DNA from: an uncultured Clostridium sp. | GTDB lineage: Bacteria; Bacillota; Clostridia; TANB77; CAG-508 | DNA: 33,109 bases | NCBI GenBank assembly: GCA_947646915.1 | Contig: CANSII010000017.1 | Span: 1-33,109, forward strand | Reading direction: 5' to 3' | In this document: positions 1 through 8,415 of the stretch, one piece after another | Layout: every line of letters starts with the position of its first letter | Numbering within the stretch: position 1 is the stretch's first letter | Notes under the pieces: generated by a model | Told to the model about the DNA's origin: nothing | Database searches by the model: none | What the model saw: the letters and a program-made list of their open reading frames with translations, nothing else | Translations under genes and position numbers: made by a program

Positions 1-172
1 TTATGTTATATTGGAAATTTTTAAATAATTTTTCCGAAACTTCTTGACACTAATTTTTCTTAACTAATTATTTATTCAATTTTACAACTTGTTTTATTAT
101 AAGTCAATAATTTTTATGTTTTTTTATTTTACATTTTTGATACACTTTTATTACAAAAATATTACTAAATAT

Positions 173-1264
173 TTAAACATTAAACTTAAATAATACAATA
201 TCTCCATCTTGCATTATATACTCTTTTCCCTCAGAACGAACTAGTCCCTTTTCTTTTGCAGCAACCATTGAACCTTCTTTTATTAAATCATTATATGATA
301 CAACTTCAGCTTTTATGAAACCTCTTTCTATATCTGAATGAATCTTTCCAGCTGCTTGTGGTGCTTTTGTCCCCTTCTTTATTGTCCAAGCTCTTACTTC
401 AGGCTCTCCTGCTGTTAAAAATGACATTAATCCTAATAAATCATAACTTCTTTTTATAACTTTATCTAAGCCTGCTTCATCTAAACCTAAAGCATCTAGC
501 ATTTCTTTTTTATCTTCTTCCTCTAATCCTGAAAGTTCTTCTTCTATTTTTACACACAGTGGGATAACTTCTGCTTTTTCTTGATTAGCATATTCTTTAA
601 CCATTTTGACTTTATCATCATTTTCTATATTATCTAATTGTTCTTCAGATACATTTGCAATATATAATATTGGCTTTGTTGTTAATAAAAACATATCTTT
701 TACTAAAATTTGTTCTTCTTCATTAAAATCTAATGTTCTTGCAGATTTTCCTTCCTCTAATGTCTTTATTATTCTTTCCAACAAATCAATTTCAATTTGA
801 TATTTTTTATCAGCTTTCAAATTTTTTCTTGCTTTATCTAATCTTTTATTAGTTGTTTCTATATCTGCAAATATTAATTCTAAATTGATTGTATCAATGT
901 CTCTAATCGGATTTACATTTCCATCAACATGTACTACATTTGAATCTTCAAAACATCTTACAACCTCAATTATTGCATCTGTTTCTCTTATATGTGATAA
1001 GAATTTGTTTCCTAAACCTTCGCCTTTACTTGCACCTTTTACAATACCTGCTATATCTACAAATTCAATTACTGCATGTGTAGTTTTTACAGGTTTGTAC
1101 ATTTCTGTTAATCTATCTAGTTTTTCATCTGGCACTGCTACTATTCCAACATTTGGTTCTATTGTACAAAATGGATAGTTTGCACATTCTGCTCCTGCCT
1201 TTGTTATACTGTTAAATAATGTACTTTTTCCTACATTTGGTAATCCTACTATTCCTAGCTTCAT
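173..1264 (-). CDS. ychF: Redox-regulated ATPase/GTPase YchF (OLA1 family)
   Basis: TRAFAC P-loop NTPase of the Obg/YchF family. In this family it binds ribosomes and prefers ATP; its cellular role is still debated. The P-loop GLPNVGKST is at residues 7-15, a Switch II/G3 region DIAGIVKGASKGEGLG follows near residue 70, and the C-terminal TGS domain ends VLFKFNV. An upstream in-frame ATG at 1276 would add four residues, but the GGAGGA at 1269-1274 overlaps that ATG and sits 4 nt before the ATG at 1264. The latter is therefore chosen and gives 363 residues, the usual family length. It is the last gene of the rpsO-pnp-thrS-ychF string, about 100 bp after thrS. The 172 bp beyond its stop show no gene and no convincing terminator. 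Confidence 0.97.
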   Translation of the reverse strand: MKLGIVGLPNVGKSTLFNSITKAGAECANYPFCTIEPNVGIVAVPDEKLDRLTEMYKPVKTTHAVIEFVDIAGIVKGASKGEGLGNKFLSHIRETDAIIEVVRCFEDSNVVHVDGNVNPIRDIDTINLELIFADIETTNKRLDKARKNLKADKKYQIEIDLLERIIKTLEEGKSARTLDFNEEEQILVKDMFLLTTKPILYIANVSEEQLDNIENDDKVKMVKEYANQEKAEVIPLCVKIEEELSGLEEEDKKEMLDALGLDEAGLDKVIKRSYDLLGLMSFLTAGEPEVRAWTIKKGTKAPQAAGKIHSDIERGFIKAEVVSYNDLIKEGSMVAAKEKGLVRSEGKEYIMQDGDIVLFKFNV

Positions 1265-1281
1265 TTTATCCTCCATTTTTT

Positions 1282-1316
1282 AGTGTGACAAGAGGGGCGA
1301 CCCTTTTTGTCACACT
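1282..1316. repeat. Intergenic palindrome between thrS and ychF
   Basis: A perfect 10-bp inverted repeat (AGTGTGACAA at 1282-1291, TTGTCACACT at 1307-1316) encloses a smaller AGGG/CCCT pair. It lies just upstream of the ychF Shine-Dalgarno. There is no T-run on the minus side, so it is not a normal terminator for thrS. By its GC-rich centre and TGACA/TGTCA arms it resembles the short dispersed palindromes common between clostridial genes; that resemblance is from memory. It could protect or attenuate the downstream message. Confidence 0.6.
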
Positions 1317-1366
1317 TAACAAATTAATTTCATCTTTTATACTTATAAAATAAATTGTAAAACTTA

Positions 1367-3283
1367 TTAAATTAATTTTGTCACATTTATTTTATTTATA
1401 AATTCTTCTAATCTTATTGTTCCTATATCTCCCTCTTCTCTTGAGCGAACTGCAACTGTATTTTCCTCAACTTCTTTTGCTCCTATTACTAACATATAAG
1501 GAACCTTTTCAAGTTGTGCTTCACGTATTTTATATCCAACTTTCTCATTTCTATCATCTAAAATAACTCTTATTCCTATTTTGTGTAATTTTTGTTCTAC
1601 TTCTTTTGCATAGTCATGTTGTGCATCTGTAATTGGTAATATTTTCACTTGTGTTGGTGCTAGCCATAATGGGAATGCTCCTTTTGTTTCTTCTATTAAG
1701 AAGCACATAAATCTATCAAATGTTCCAAGTATTGCTCTATGGATTACAACTGGTCTATGTTTTTCTCCATCTTCTCCTATATATTCTAGTTTAAATCTTT
1801 CTGGTAATAAGAAGTCTAATTGACATGTTGATACTGTTACATCATGTCCAATCGCTGATTTTAATTGAACATCTAATTTTGGTCCATAAAATGCTGCCTC
1901 TCCTTCTGCTTCATAGAATTTCACTCCTATCTCTGTTAGTATTTCTCTTAATTGACTTTCTGCTTTTTCCCACATTTCATCATCATCAAAATATTTTTCT
2001 TTGTTGTTTTTGTCTCTTAATGATAATCTGAATTCATATTCTTTAAATCCAAAGTCTGCATAAACTGCTAAAATCAATTTAACAACTTTTCCAAATTCTT
2101 CTTTTATTTGATCAGGTCTTACAAATAAATGTGCATCATTTTGACACATTTCACGTACTCTTTCTAATCCACAAACACTACCACTATCTTCAAACCTAAA
2201 GTCATGTGCAAGTTCCCCAATTCTTATTGGTAAGTCTCTATATGAGTGCATTTTATTTTTATAAATTAACATATGATGTGGACAGTTCATTGGTCTTAAT
2301 ACTATTTCTTCATTATCCATTTTCATGACTGGAAACATATCATCTTTGTAATGATCCCAATGTCCAGAAACTTTATATAATTCAGTATTTGCAAGTGATG
2401 GTGTGTATACATGGTTATATCCCATTTCTACTTCTTTATCTTGAATATATCTTTCTAATAATCTTCTTACAGTAGCACCATTTGGTAAATACATTGGAAG
2501 GCCCGATCCTACTAATGGACTTGTCATAAATAATTCTAATTCTTTTCCGATTTTTCTATGATCTCTTTGTCTTGCTTCCTCTAATTTTTCTAAATACTCA
2601 TCAATTTGACTTGCTTTTGGGAATGATATTGCATAAATTCTTTGTAACATTTTATTATGTTCGTCACCTCTCCAATAAGCTCCTGATGATGATAATATTT
2701 TTATTGCTTTAATTTTTCCTGTTTTTGTTAAGTGTGGTCCTGCACATAAATCTGTAAAATCACCTTGTTTATAAAAACTAATTACTTCTCCTTCTGGTAA
2801 TTCATTAATTAATTCTTGTTTATATGGTTGATTTTCCATTAATTTTAAAGCTTCTTGTTTTGGTAATGAAAATTTCTCAATTTCGATATCTTCTTTTATT
2901 ATTTTTTTCATTTCAGCTTCAATATTTGTTTTATCCTCGTCAGTAAAAGGTTTTTCTACATCAAAATCATAATAAAATCCATTATCAATACTTGGTCCTA
3001 TTGCAAATTTAACATTTGGAAATAATCTTTGAACAGCTTGTGCCATTATGTGTGATGTTGTGTGCCAATATGCCTTCTTCCCTTCTATACTACTATCAAA
3101 TGTTTCTACACTTAAATTACAATCTTCTTGTAGTTCATATCTTAAATCTTTAGCATCTCCATTAACAATCCCACAAGTTGCCATTCGTGCTAATCCTTCA
3201 CTTATTTTTTTGGCTACTTCTAATATTGTTGTTCCTTTTTGAACTTCTATGTTTGATCCATCTTTTAATGTTATACTAATCAT
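1367..3283 (-). CDS. thrS: Threonyl-tRNA synthetase
   Basis: Class II synthetase that charges tRNA-Thr, cytoplasmic. Domains in order: N-terminal TGS (about 1-60), editing domain with HTTSHIMAQ giving an HxxxH metal site, class II catalytic core with RPMNCPHHM supplying the zinc-binding Cys, and a C-terminal anticodon-binding domain starting near LAPTQVKILPI. An in-frame upstream start at 3331 is possible, but CCTCC at 3291-3295 (GGAGG on the minus strand) lies 7 nt before the ATG at 3283, giving 638 residues, normal for ThrS. Only about 90 bp separate it from pnp, and that gap is filled by a palindromic repeat with no room for a T-box, so it is probably transcribed with pnp. Confidence 0.97.
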   Translation of the reverse strand: MISITLKDGSNIEVQKGTTILEVAKKISEGLARMATCGIVNGDAKDLRYELQEDCNLSVETFDSSIEGKKAYWHTTSHIMAQAVQRLFPNVKFAIGPSIDNGFYYDFDVEKPFTDEDKTNIEAEMKKIIKEDIEIEKFSLPKQEALKLMENQPYKQELINELPEGEVISFYKQGDFTDLCAGPHLTKTGKIKAIKILSSSGAYWRGDEHNKMLQRIYAISFPKASQIDEYLEKLEEARQRDHRKIGKELELFMTSPLVGSGLPMYLPNGATVRRLLERYIQDKEVEMGYNHVYTPSLANTELYKVSGHWDHYKDDMFPVMKMDNEEIVLRPMNCPHHMLIYKNKMHSYRDLPIRIGELAHDFRFEDSGSVCGLERVREMCQNDAHLFVRPDQIKEEFGKVVKLILAVYADFGFKEYEFRLSLRDKNNKEKYFDDDEMWEKAESQLREILTEIGVKFYEAEGEAAFYGPKLDVQLKSAIGHDVTVSTCQLDFLLPERFKLEYIGEDGEKHRPVVIHRAILGTFDRFMCFLIEETKGAFPLWLAPTQVKILPITDAQHDYAKEVEQKLHKIGIRVILDDRNEKVGYKIREAQLEKVPYMLVIGAKEVEENTVAVRSREEGDIGTIRLEEFINKINVTKLI

Positions 3284-3301
3284 AAAAATTCCTCCAATCT
3301 T

Positions 3302-3379
3302 TCTTTGTCCATGTCCAAATAAGTTATACAAAGTAAACTTTGCTTGTTACAGATGACTTATGCCAAGCTGGACATTATT
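3302..3379 (-). repeat. Intergenic imperfect palindromic repeat, copy after pnp
   Basis: Fills the pnp-thrS gap. Its outer part is an imperfect inverted repeat with TGTCCA/TGGACA ends and ATAAGT/ACTTAT inside them; the centre contains CAAAGT and ACTTTG. The plus-strand segment 3354-3379 matches 11018-11043 at about 23 of 26 positions, and both sit at the 3' end of a minus-strand gene (pnp and mcsB), so the element belongs to a dispersed family. Confidence 0.55.
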
Positions 3380-5480
3380 CTTCTGATAATATTGCTGTTA
3401 AGTTTACTCTTCCTTGTTCATCTATATTAGCAACTTTGACAGTAATTTTATCTCCTACATTTAATACATCTTCAACGTTTTTAATTCTTTCTTTAGATAT
3501 TTTAGATATATGAAGTAAACCTTCTTTACCATTTATCCCTAAGTCAACAAATGCTCCAAATGTTGTTGTTCTTGTAACTTCTCCGTAGTAAATTCCTCCA
3601 ACTTCAATTTCTTTAACTATATCTTCTATCATTTCTAATGCTTGATTTGATTTTTCTGAATCTGCTGAATAAATAAATACTTGCCCATCTTCTTTAATAT
3701 CTATTTTTACTCCTGTTGCATCTATTATTTTGTTTATTGTTTCTCCACCTTTTCCAATAACATCTTTAATCTTCTCTACTTTTATTTTTGTGCTCACTAT
3801 TCTTGGTGCATATTTTGAAATTTCTTTTCTTGGCTCTGATATTACTGGTAACATTATATCTTCTAATATATGTTTTCTTGCTATTCTTGTTCTTTCAAAT
3901 GCTTCTTTGATTATTTCATATGATAATCCATCAACTTTTATATCAACTTGGATTGCTGTAATTCCTTTTTCAGTTCCTCCAACTTTAAAGTCCATATCTC
4001 CAAAAAAGTCTTCTATTCCTTGTATATCTGTTAACATTACATAGTCTTTTTCATCATTTGGATTTGTTACTAATCCTGTTGAGATTCCTGCAACTGGTCT
4101 TTTTATTGGTACACCTGCTGCCATTAATGACAATGTACTTCCACATATACTTGCTTGTGATGTTGATCCATTTGATGATAATACTTCTGATACTACTCTT
4201 ATTGCATATGGGAATTCTTCTTCTGATGGTAATACTGGCACTAATGCTTTTTCAGCCAATGCTCCATGTCCTACTTCTCTTCTTCCTGGTCCTCTTGATG
4301 GTCTTGCCTCTCCTACACTATAACTTGGGAAATTATATTGATGCATATATCTTTTGGATGTTTCTGTATCAATTCCATCTAATTCTTGCTCTTCACTTAC
4401 CATTCCTAATGTAGTAACTGACAATACTTGAGTTTGTCCTCTTGTAAATAATGCGCTTCCATGAACTCTTGGTAATAAATCTACTTCACATGATAATGGT
4501 CTTATTTCATCTAATTTTCTTCCATCAACTCTTTTATGATCGAAGAATATCATATTTCTTACACATTTCTTTTCTAATTTATAGATTGCTTCTCCTATAT
4601 CTGATTTATGTTCTTCAAATAACTCTTCTCCAAATTTTTCTACATAAGCATTTGCAATTTTATCTGAAACTGCTGTCACATTATTATCTCTTGTTTCTTT
4701 GTCTGCTTCTTGTAGTGCTTGTTTTACATCTTCTTCAAAGTTTGTTTCTATAAATTCATATACATCATGATCTACTTCAAATGATTTGTATTCAAATTTT
4801 GGTTTTCCAATTTCTTTTTTCATCTTCTCTATGAATTTACATATTTTTTTGATTTCTTTATGTCCTTGTTTTATTGCTTCTAACATAATATCATCTGGAA
4901 CTTCATTTGCTCCTGCTTCTATCATTGCTATTTTTTCTTGTGTTCCTGCTACTGTTAATGTTAAGTCCGACTTTTTTCTTTGTTCTTCTGTAGGATTTAT
5001 TACTATTTTTCCTTCTACTAATCCTACATTTACAGCTGCTGTTGGCCCTCCAAATGGTATATCTGATATTGATAATGCTGCTGATGCTCCTATCATTGCT
5101 GATATTTCTGGTGAATTGTCTTGTTCTACTGAAAGTACTGTTGCAACAACTACCACATCATTTCTGAAGTCTTTTGGAAATAATGGTCTTAGTGGTCTAT
5201 CTATTGCTCTTGATGTTAGTATTGCTTTGTCACTTGGTTTTCCTTCTCTTTTTTGGAATGAACCTGGTATTTTTCCTACAGCATATAGTTTTTCTTCATA
5301 GTCTACTGATAATGGAAAAAAGTCAATTCCATCTTTTGGTTCTTTTGATGCTGTAACATTTACCATTACTACTGTTTCCCCATATCTTACTATTACACTT
5401 CCATTTGATAATCCTGCCATCTTTCCAGTTTCTAATATTAGCTTCCTCCCTGCTAATTCTGTTTCATATGTTTTAAACAT
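3375..5480 (-). CDS. pnp: Polyribonucleotide nucleotidyltransferase (PNPase)
   Basis: Phosphorolytic 3'-5' exoribonuclease that degrades mRNA. Two RNase PH-like domains frame a helical linker; the second carries RTRGQTQVLSVTTLG and the GRREVGHGALAEKAL region. A KH domain (IGKGGETINKIIDATG, about 555-615) and a C-terminal S1 domain (GEVTRTTTFGAFVDLG, about 620-690) bind RNA. A GTG at 5516 is in frame, but MFKTYETELAG, starting at the ATG at 5480, fits the normal N-terminus and gives 701 residues. The ribosome-binding site upstream is weak (GAAGGGAAG about 9 nt away). It follows rpsO, the classic rpsO-pnp order, across a 270-bp structured gap. Confidence 0.97.
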   Translation of the reverse strand: MFKTYETELAGRKLILETGKMAGLSNGSVIVRYGETVVMVNVTASKEPKDGIDFFPLSVDYEEKLYAVGKIPGSFQKREGKPSDKAILTSRAIDRPLRPLFPKDFRNDVVVVATVLSVEQDNSPEISAMIGASAALSISDIPFGGPTAAVNVGLVEGKIVINPTEEQRKKSDLTLTVAGTQEKIAMIEAGANEVPDDIMLEAIKQGHKEIKKICKFIEKMKKEIGKPKFEYKSFEVDHDVYEFIETNFEEDVKQALQEADKETRDNNVTAVSDKIANAYVEKFGEELFEEHKSDIGEAIYKLEKKCVRNMIFFDHKRVDGRKLDEIRPLSCEVDLLPRVHGSALFTRGQTQVLSVTTLGMVSEEQELDGIDTETSKRYMHQYNFPSYSVGEARPSRGPGRREVGHGALAEKALVPVLPSEEEFPYAIRVVSEVLSSNGSTSQASICGSTLSLMAAGVPIKRPVAGISTGLVTNPNDEKDYVMLTDIQGIEDFFGDMDFKVGGTEKGITAIQVDIKVDGLSYEIIKEAFERTRIARKHILEDIMLPVISEPRKEISKYAPRIVSTKIKVEKIKDVIGKGGETINKIIDATGVKIDIKEDGQVFIYSADSEKSNQALEMIEDIVKEIEVGGIYYGEVTRTTTFGAFVDLGINGKEGLLHISKISKERIKNVEDVLNVGDKITVKVANIDEQGRVNLTAILSEE

Positions 5481-5569
5481 TTTATTTTCTTCCCTTCTTC
5501 TTTTTATTCTTTTCACCTTTTTTATTTACTTAAAATATATTTTTTAATTTAAAAAAGAATTATTTTTTT

Positions 5570-5661
5570 AATCTAAGCCTTATTTAGATTGTAACCTCTA
5601 TAATATTCTGCCAATTATGCAGTACATTATACAAGCTACTTACCTAAATCTAAGGCTTATT
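5570..5661. repeat. 15-bp imperfect direct repeats in the rpsO-pnp leader
   Basis: AATCTAAGCCTTATT at 5570-5584 recurs as AATCTAAGGCTTATT at 5647-5661 with one mismatch. Because AAGCCTT and AAGGCTT are nearly self-complementary, the copies can also pair with each other. They lie in the untranslated gap that precedes pnp on the minus strand and could form alternative folds in the pnp leader. No protein-coding frame is seen here. Confidence 0.45.
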
Positions 5662-5708
5662 GTTTTGCATAAGATATCTATAACTTGCTTCGCTCGAACA
5701 GCTATCTT

Positions 5709-5745
5709 AAGAGCCTATGGCAATTTTTGTTTTGCATAGGCTCTT
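5709..5745 (+). terminator. Terminator-type hairpin just after rpsO, polarity facing plus
   Basis: An 11-bp perfect inverted repeat (5709-5719 with 5735-5745, core GAGCCTATG/CATAGGCTC) is followed by TTTTTTG on the plus strand only. On the minus strand, the direction of rpsO and pnp, the hairpin has no U-run and is more likely an RNA processing or stability element. No plus-strand gene was found upstream that would need this terminator. Confidence 0.5.
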
Positions 5746-5753
5746 TTTTGTTT

Positions 5754-6017
5754 TTATTTTCTTAATCCTAATTTTTCAACGATGTCTCTATATCTTTGTA
5801 CATCTTTTTTTGATAAGTAGTTTAGTAAGTTTCTTCTTTTTCCTACCATTTTTAATAATCCTCTTCTTGAGTGATTATCTTTTACATGTACTTTTAAGTG
5901 TTCTGTTAATTCATTAATTCTTTCTGTTAAAAGAGCTATTTGTACCTCTGGTGATCCAGTGTCTTTTTCTTCTCTTTTATATGTTTTAATGATTTCTTGT
6001 TTTCTTTCCTTTGTCAT
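5754..6017 (-). CDS. rpsO: 30S ribosomal protein S15
   Basis: Primary 16S rRNA-binding protein of the small subunit platform. Its 87 residues are a normal length, with family landmarks [34 protein letters not shown] and [12 protein letters not shown]. The start has GGAGGTG 6 nt upstream. It leads the rpsO-pnp-thrS-ychF string with its own promoter and a leader that can fold, as expected for a gene where S15 represses its own translation. Confidence 0.98.
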   Translation of the reverse strand: MTKERKQEIIKTYKREEKDTGSPEVQIALLTERINELTEHLKVHVKDNHSRRGLLKMVGKRRNLLNYLSKKDVQRYRDIVEKLGLRK

Positions 6018-6042
6018 TTTTTACACCTCCATTTTTTTCTAT

Positions 6043-6098
6043 ATCCTTTAACTGGGCTTTAAGATTTGGTGCCCCTCTCTAAAGCTAAGTAAAAGGAT
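6043..6098 (-). promoter_or_regulatory. Candidate S15 autoregulatory leader
   Basis: Between the rpsO promoter and its Shine-Dalgarno the RNA can form an outer helix (6043-6049 with 6092-6098, ATCCTTT/AAAGGAT) and an inner helix (6056-6061 with 6080-6085, GCTTTA/TAAAGC), joined by an internal loop, with an 18-nt apical loop rich in G and C. S15 mRNAs in many bacteria carry leader structures bound by S15. Whether this one is the Firmicutes type was not tested. Confidence 0.5.
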
Positions 6099-6109
6099 TT
6101 TACTTTAAT

Positions 6110-6138
6110 AGTATACTACTTTTTTTCTGATTTATCAA
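6110..6138 (-). promoter_or_regulatory. Sigma-A promoter of rpsO
   Basis: On the minus strand TTGATA (6138-6133) and TATACT (6115-6110) are separated by exactly 17 nt. Transcription would start about 90 nt before the rpsO start codon, leaving room for the foldable leader. Confidence 0.7.
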
Positions 6139-6162
6139 GTATTTTTTATGTTTTGTTTTTTA

Positions 6163-6897
6163 TTATCTTGTTAATGACATTAAACGTGCTTTTGTTTGAA
6201 GTTCTTGAACTAATTTATTGTATTCTCTTAGTTCTGTTGAATTATAGAATAATAATTGTCCATTTTCTACTTTCCAGCTATCTTTATGTTGTAATAGGTA
6301 GTCATATGTTTCTATAAGCTTATCAAATAGTTCCATAACTTTATCCTTTATACTGCTCATTGTTTCTTTTTCTTTTGCTAATTTTGCTGATAAATCACCT
6401 ATCATTAATTCATTATATAAGTCTACATATTTTTGTGATAAACCTTGTTCTTCAATTTGTTTTTTTATGTACTCCTCAGATGACATTTCGATAATAGTAT
6501 TTACACTATTTTCTACATTTGTTTTTATTTGTTGAACTTCACTTTTTCTTTCTTCAAGTTTATCTTTTTCAACAACTCCTTGAAGATTTGCTACTTTTGC
6601 TGACTCTTCTGTAATTGCATTTATTGCATCTGAGTATTTTTGTAAATATTCTTTGATAGTTTTTTCTACTTTTGCATAATCTCCAGATGTTTTTAATTCT
6701 GTATTAAAATCATCCTTTCCTAATGTTTTTTTACTTAGTGTTGTTAATTCTTCATTTAATACCACTCTCTGACTTACTTCCTTATATGCATTAAATCCTA
6801 CATATCCTATTACTGCTACAATAGCAATTACTACTAAAATGACTATTCCTATAATAGCCTTTTTACTGTTATTTTTTTGGACCTTTTCTTCTTCCAT
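6163..6897 (-). CDS. Coiled-coil protein with one N-terminal membrane anchor
   Basis: Not recognised as a named family. Of 244 residues, about 1-14 are charged and cytoplasmic, about 15-37 form one hydrophobic segment (AIIGIVILVVIAIVAVIGYV), and the rest is charged, helical and coiled-coil-like, rich in Lys and Glu, with no cysteines. The expected topology is a long extracytoplasmic helical domain. The start has AAGGGGG 8 nt upstream. It follows the pilin-like gene by 69 bp but has its own promoter in that gap. It ends just upstream of the rpsO promoter. Confidence 0.85.
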   Translation of the reverse strand: MEEEKVQKNNSKKAIIGIVILVVIAIVAVIGYVGFNAYKEVSQRVVLNEELTTLSKKTLGKDDFNTELKTSGDYAKVEKTIKEYLQKYSDAINAITEESAKVANLQGVVEKDKLEERKSEVQQIKTNVENSVNTIIEMSSEEYIKKQIEEQGLSQKYVDLYNELMIGDLSAKLAKEKETMSSIKDKVMELFDKLIETYDYLLQHKDSWKVENGQLLFYNSTELREYNKLVQELQTKARLMSLTR

Positions 6898-6920
6898 TTT
6901 TTTACCCCCTTATGTTCGAG

Positions 6921-6949
6921 ATTATATCACTTATTTTTTTTTATATCAA
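6921..6949 (-). promoter_or_regulatory. Sigma-A promoter of the membrane coiled-coil gene
   Basis: TTGATA (6949-6944) and TATAAT (6926-6921) on the minus strand with a 17-nt spacer, directly ahead of the gene starting at 6897. Confidence 0.75.
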
Positions 6950-6966
6950 TAACTTTTAAAAAATTT

Positions 6967-8271
6967 TTACTTTTTTAATACAATTTTGTTTATATCTATT
7001 GAACATGAGCCTCTATTTTGTGCAGTATTCTGAGATCCTGCTGGATTATAATTAAGTATACTAATATACTTTTTTCCACTTATATTCGAAATGTTTAGTT
7101 CTGTATGTGTGACTTCTTCTGTAATTCCTTCAAACATATTAGATACATCAGAATAATAATAGTTATTAGCAACATCTCCAACTACATTTTGATATTTAGC
7201 ATAACCTGTATATTTTACATTACCTATTTCTATTTCTAGGTTATTATAATTAGTTAGATCTTCATAACAATTTAATCCAATTCCACAAGCAACTTGTGCA
7301 CTATTATCTATCATATTTAAGTTAATATTATTTGCATTTTTTGTACAAGTTCCACCTGACATTACCAAATTATTATTATACTGTACAGCTCCACTTTTAA
7401 AATTTGTAAATTCCATCCCATACCAATACAATGCCTTTCCATCATTGTTTTCTTCGCATGGATACATTTTTATATTATTTAATTCTTCTATCTCAATTTC
7501 TTTTTCATATATAACTTCACCCTTTAATATACATTGTGCTTTTACCTTTTGTTTTTCATTTTTTGTTCTTACTTCTATTTTTCCTTCTTGACTTGTTCCA
7601 CTTTGTGTTATTTTTCCTATTTCTTTTTCACCAATTTTTATAGTTGTAATACTATTTTTAGGTGATTGTATATTAATTTTTCTCGTATATATTTCTCCAA
7701 TATGATCTACTATAGGAATTTCTATTTCTCCTAAAATTACTTTTTCATCTTTAACTATATAATCATTATCTTTCAATACATCTTCTATCTTCTTTATTAA
7801 TTCATCAATTTCCATCTTTTCTCTATTTTCTGATGCTTGCTCTTCTATAATACTTATAATTTTATCAATTTCTTTTTTTATTTTTTCTTCTTCACTTTCT
7901 TCCTCTTTTTTTCCTACATATATAACTTGTCCTAATTCTGTTATTTTAAATTCATATCCATCCACTTTTATTGTTAAATCATAACTTATATCTCCTATTA
8001 TTTGTTCATGTAACCCCTCTATTTTATTTATATTTTCTTTTAATTCTTCTTTTTCTAAATTTCCACTTTCTCCATATGACGCATTTACTGCTAATTTTAC
8101 CTTTTCTTCTGCTATTTCATACCTTGTTTTTTCCCTTGCTTCTATTGCTCTTTTAATTAATCCATTTTCTCCTGTTAATGTTGCTAATGTTATCCCTGCC
8201 AATATTAGTAATATTATTATTGTTATTACTAATGCAACTAAGGTTATTGCTTTTTCACTTTTATTTTTCAT
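6967..8271 (-). CDS. Pilin-like surface protein with type IV prepilin-like N-terminus
   Basis: A short basic leader (MKNKSEKA) precedes ITLVALVITIIILLILAGIT, the layout of a class III prepilin signal. The glutamate usual at mature position 5 is replaced by alanine. A helical Lys/Glu-rich region (about 45-175) follows, then a beta-rich C-terminal half containing several cysteines and many Asn and Tyr. GGAGG at 8276-8280 fixes the start at 8271 (434 residues) rather than the ATG at 8310. Possible roles are pseudopilin or cell-surface adhesin. No pilus assembly ATPase, PilC or prepilin peptidase gene lies in the window. Confidence 0.85.
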   Translation of the reverse strand: MKNKSEKAITLVALVITIIILLILAGITLATLTGENGLIKRAIEAREKTRYEIAEEKVKLAVNASYGESGNLEKEELKENINKIEGLHEQIIGDISYDLTIKVDGYEFKITELGQVIYVGKKEEESEEEKIKKEIDKIISIIEEQASENREKMEIDELIKKIEDVLKDNDYIVKDEKVILGEIEIPIVDHIGEIYTRKINIQSPKNSITTIKIGEKEIGKITQSGTSQEGKIEVRTKNEKQKVKAQCILKGEVIYEKEIEIEELNNIKMYPCEENNDGKALYWYGMEFTNFKSGAVQYNNNLVMSGGTCTKNANNINLNMIDNSAQVACGIGLNCYEDLTNYNNLEIEIGNVKYTGYAKYQNVVGDVANNYYYSDVSNMFEGITEEVTHTELNISNISGKKYISILNYNPAGSQNTAQNRGSCSIDINKIVLKK

Positions 8272-8334
8272 TTTTCCTCCTATGTTTTTTTCTATTTGTA
8301 TGTATTTCATACAAAAGCTCTTAATATATAAAAC

Positions 8335-8363
8335 ATTATATATTTATATAATTTATTTGTAAA
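8335..8363 (-). promoter_or_regulatory. Sigma-A promoter of the pilin-like gene
   Basis: TTTACA (8363-8358) and TATAAT (8340-8335) with a 17-nt spacer on the minus strand, just after the clpC terminator. The pilin-like gene is therefore probably transcribed independently of the heat-shock operon. Confidence 0.7.
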
Positions 8364-8372
8364 TAGCATATT

Positions 8373-8415
8373 AAAAAAATGTCCATTTGGAACATTTCCA
8401 TTTAGACATTTTTTT
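8373..8415 (-). terminator. Rho-independent terminator of the ctsR-clpC operon
   Basis: An 11-bp inverted repeat (8373-8383 with 8405-8415), an inner TGGAA/TTCCA pair and a run of seven Ts on the minus side. The stem begins at the clpC stop codon itself, so it is very tightly placed. Confidence 0.85.

Noticed and set aside
1-172. Possible promoter-like TTGACA on the plus strand near 45-50
   Set aside because: No TATAAT-like box at proper spacing and no gene follows on the plus strand.
3284-3374. T-box riboswitch before thrS
   Set aside because: The gap is only about 90 bp, holds a palindromic repeat and lacks T-box and Stem I landmarks.
4058-4753. Long plus-strand open frames opposite pnp and other minus-strand genes
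   Set aside because: Leu/Phe/Ile-rich antisense frames typical of AT-rich codon use; they lack ribosome-binding sites and lie fully opposite strong genes.
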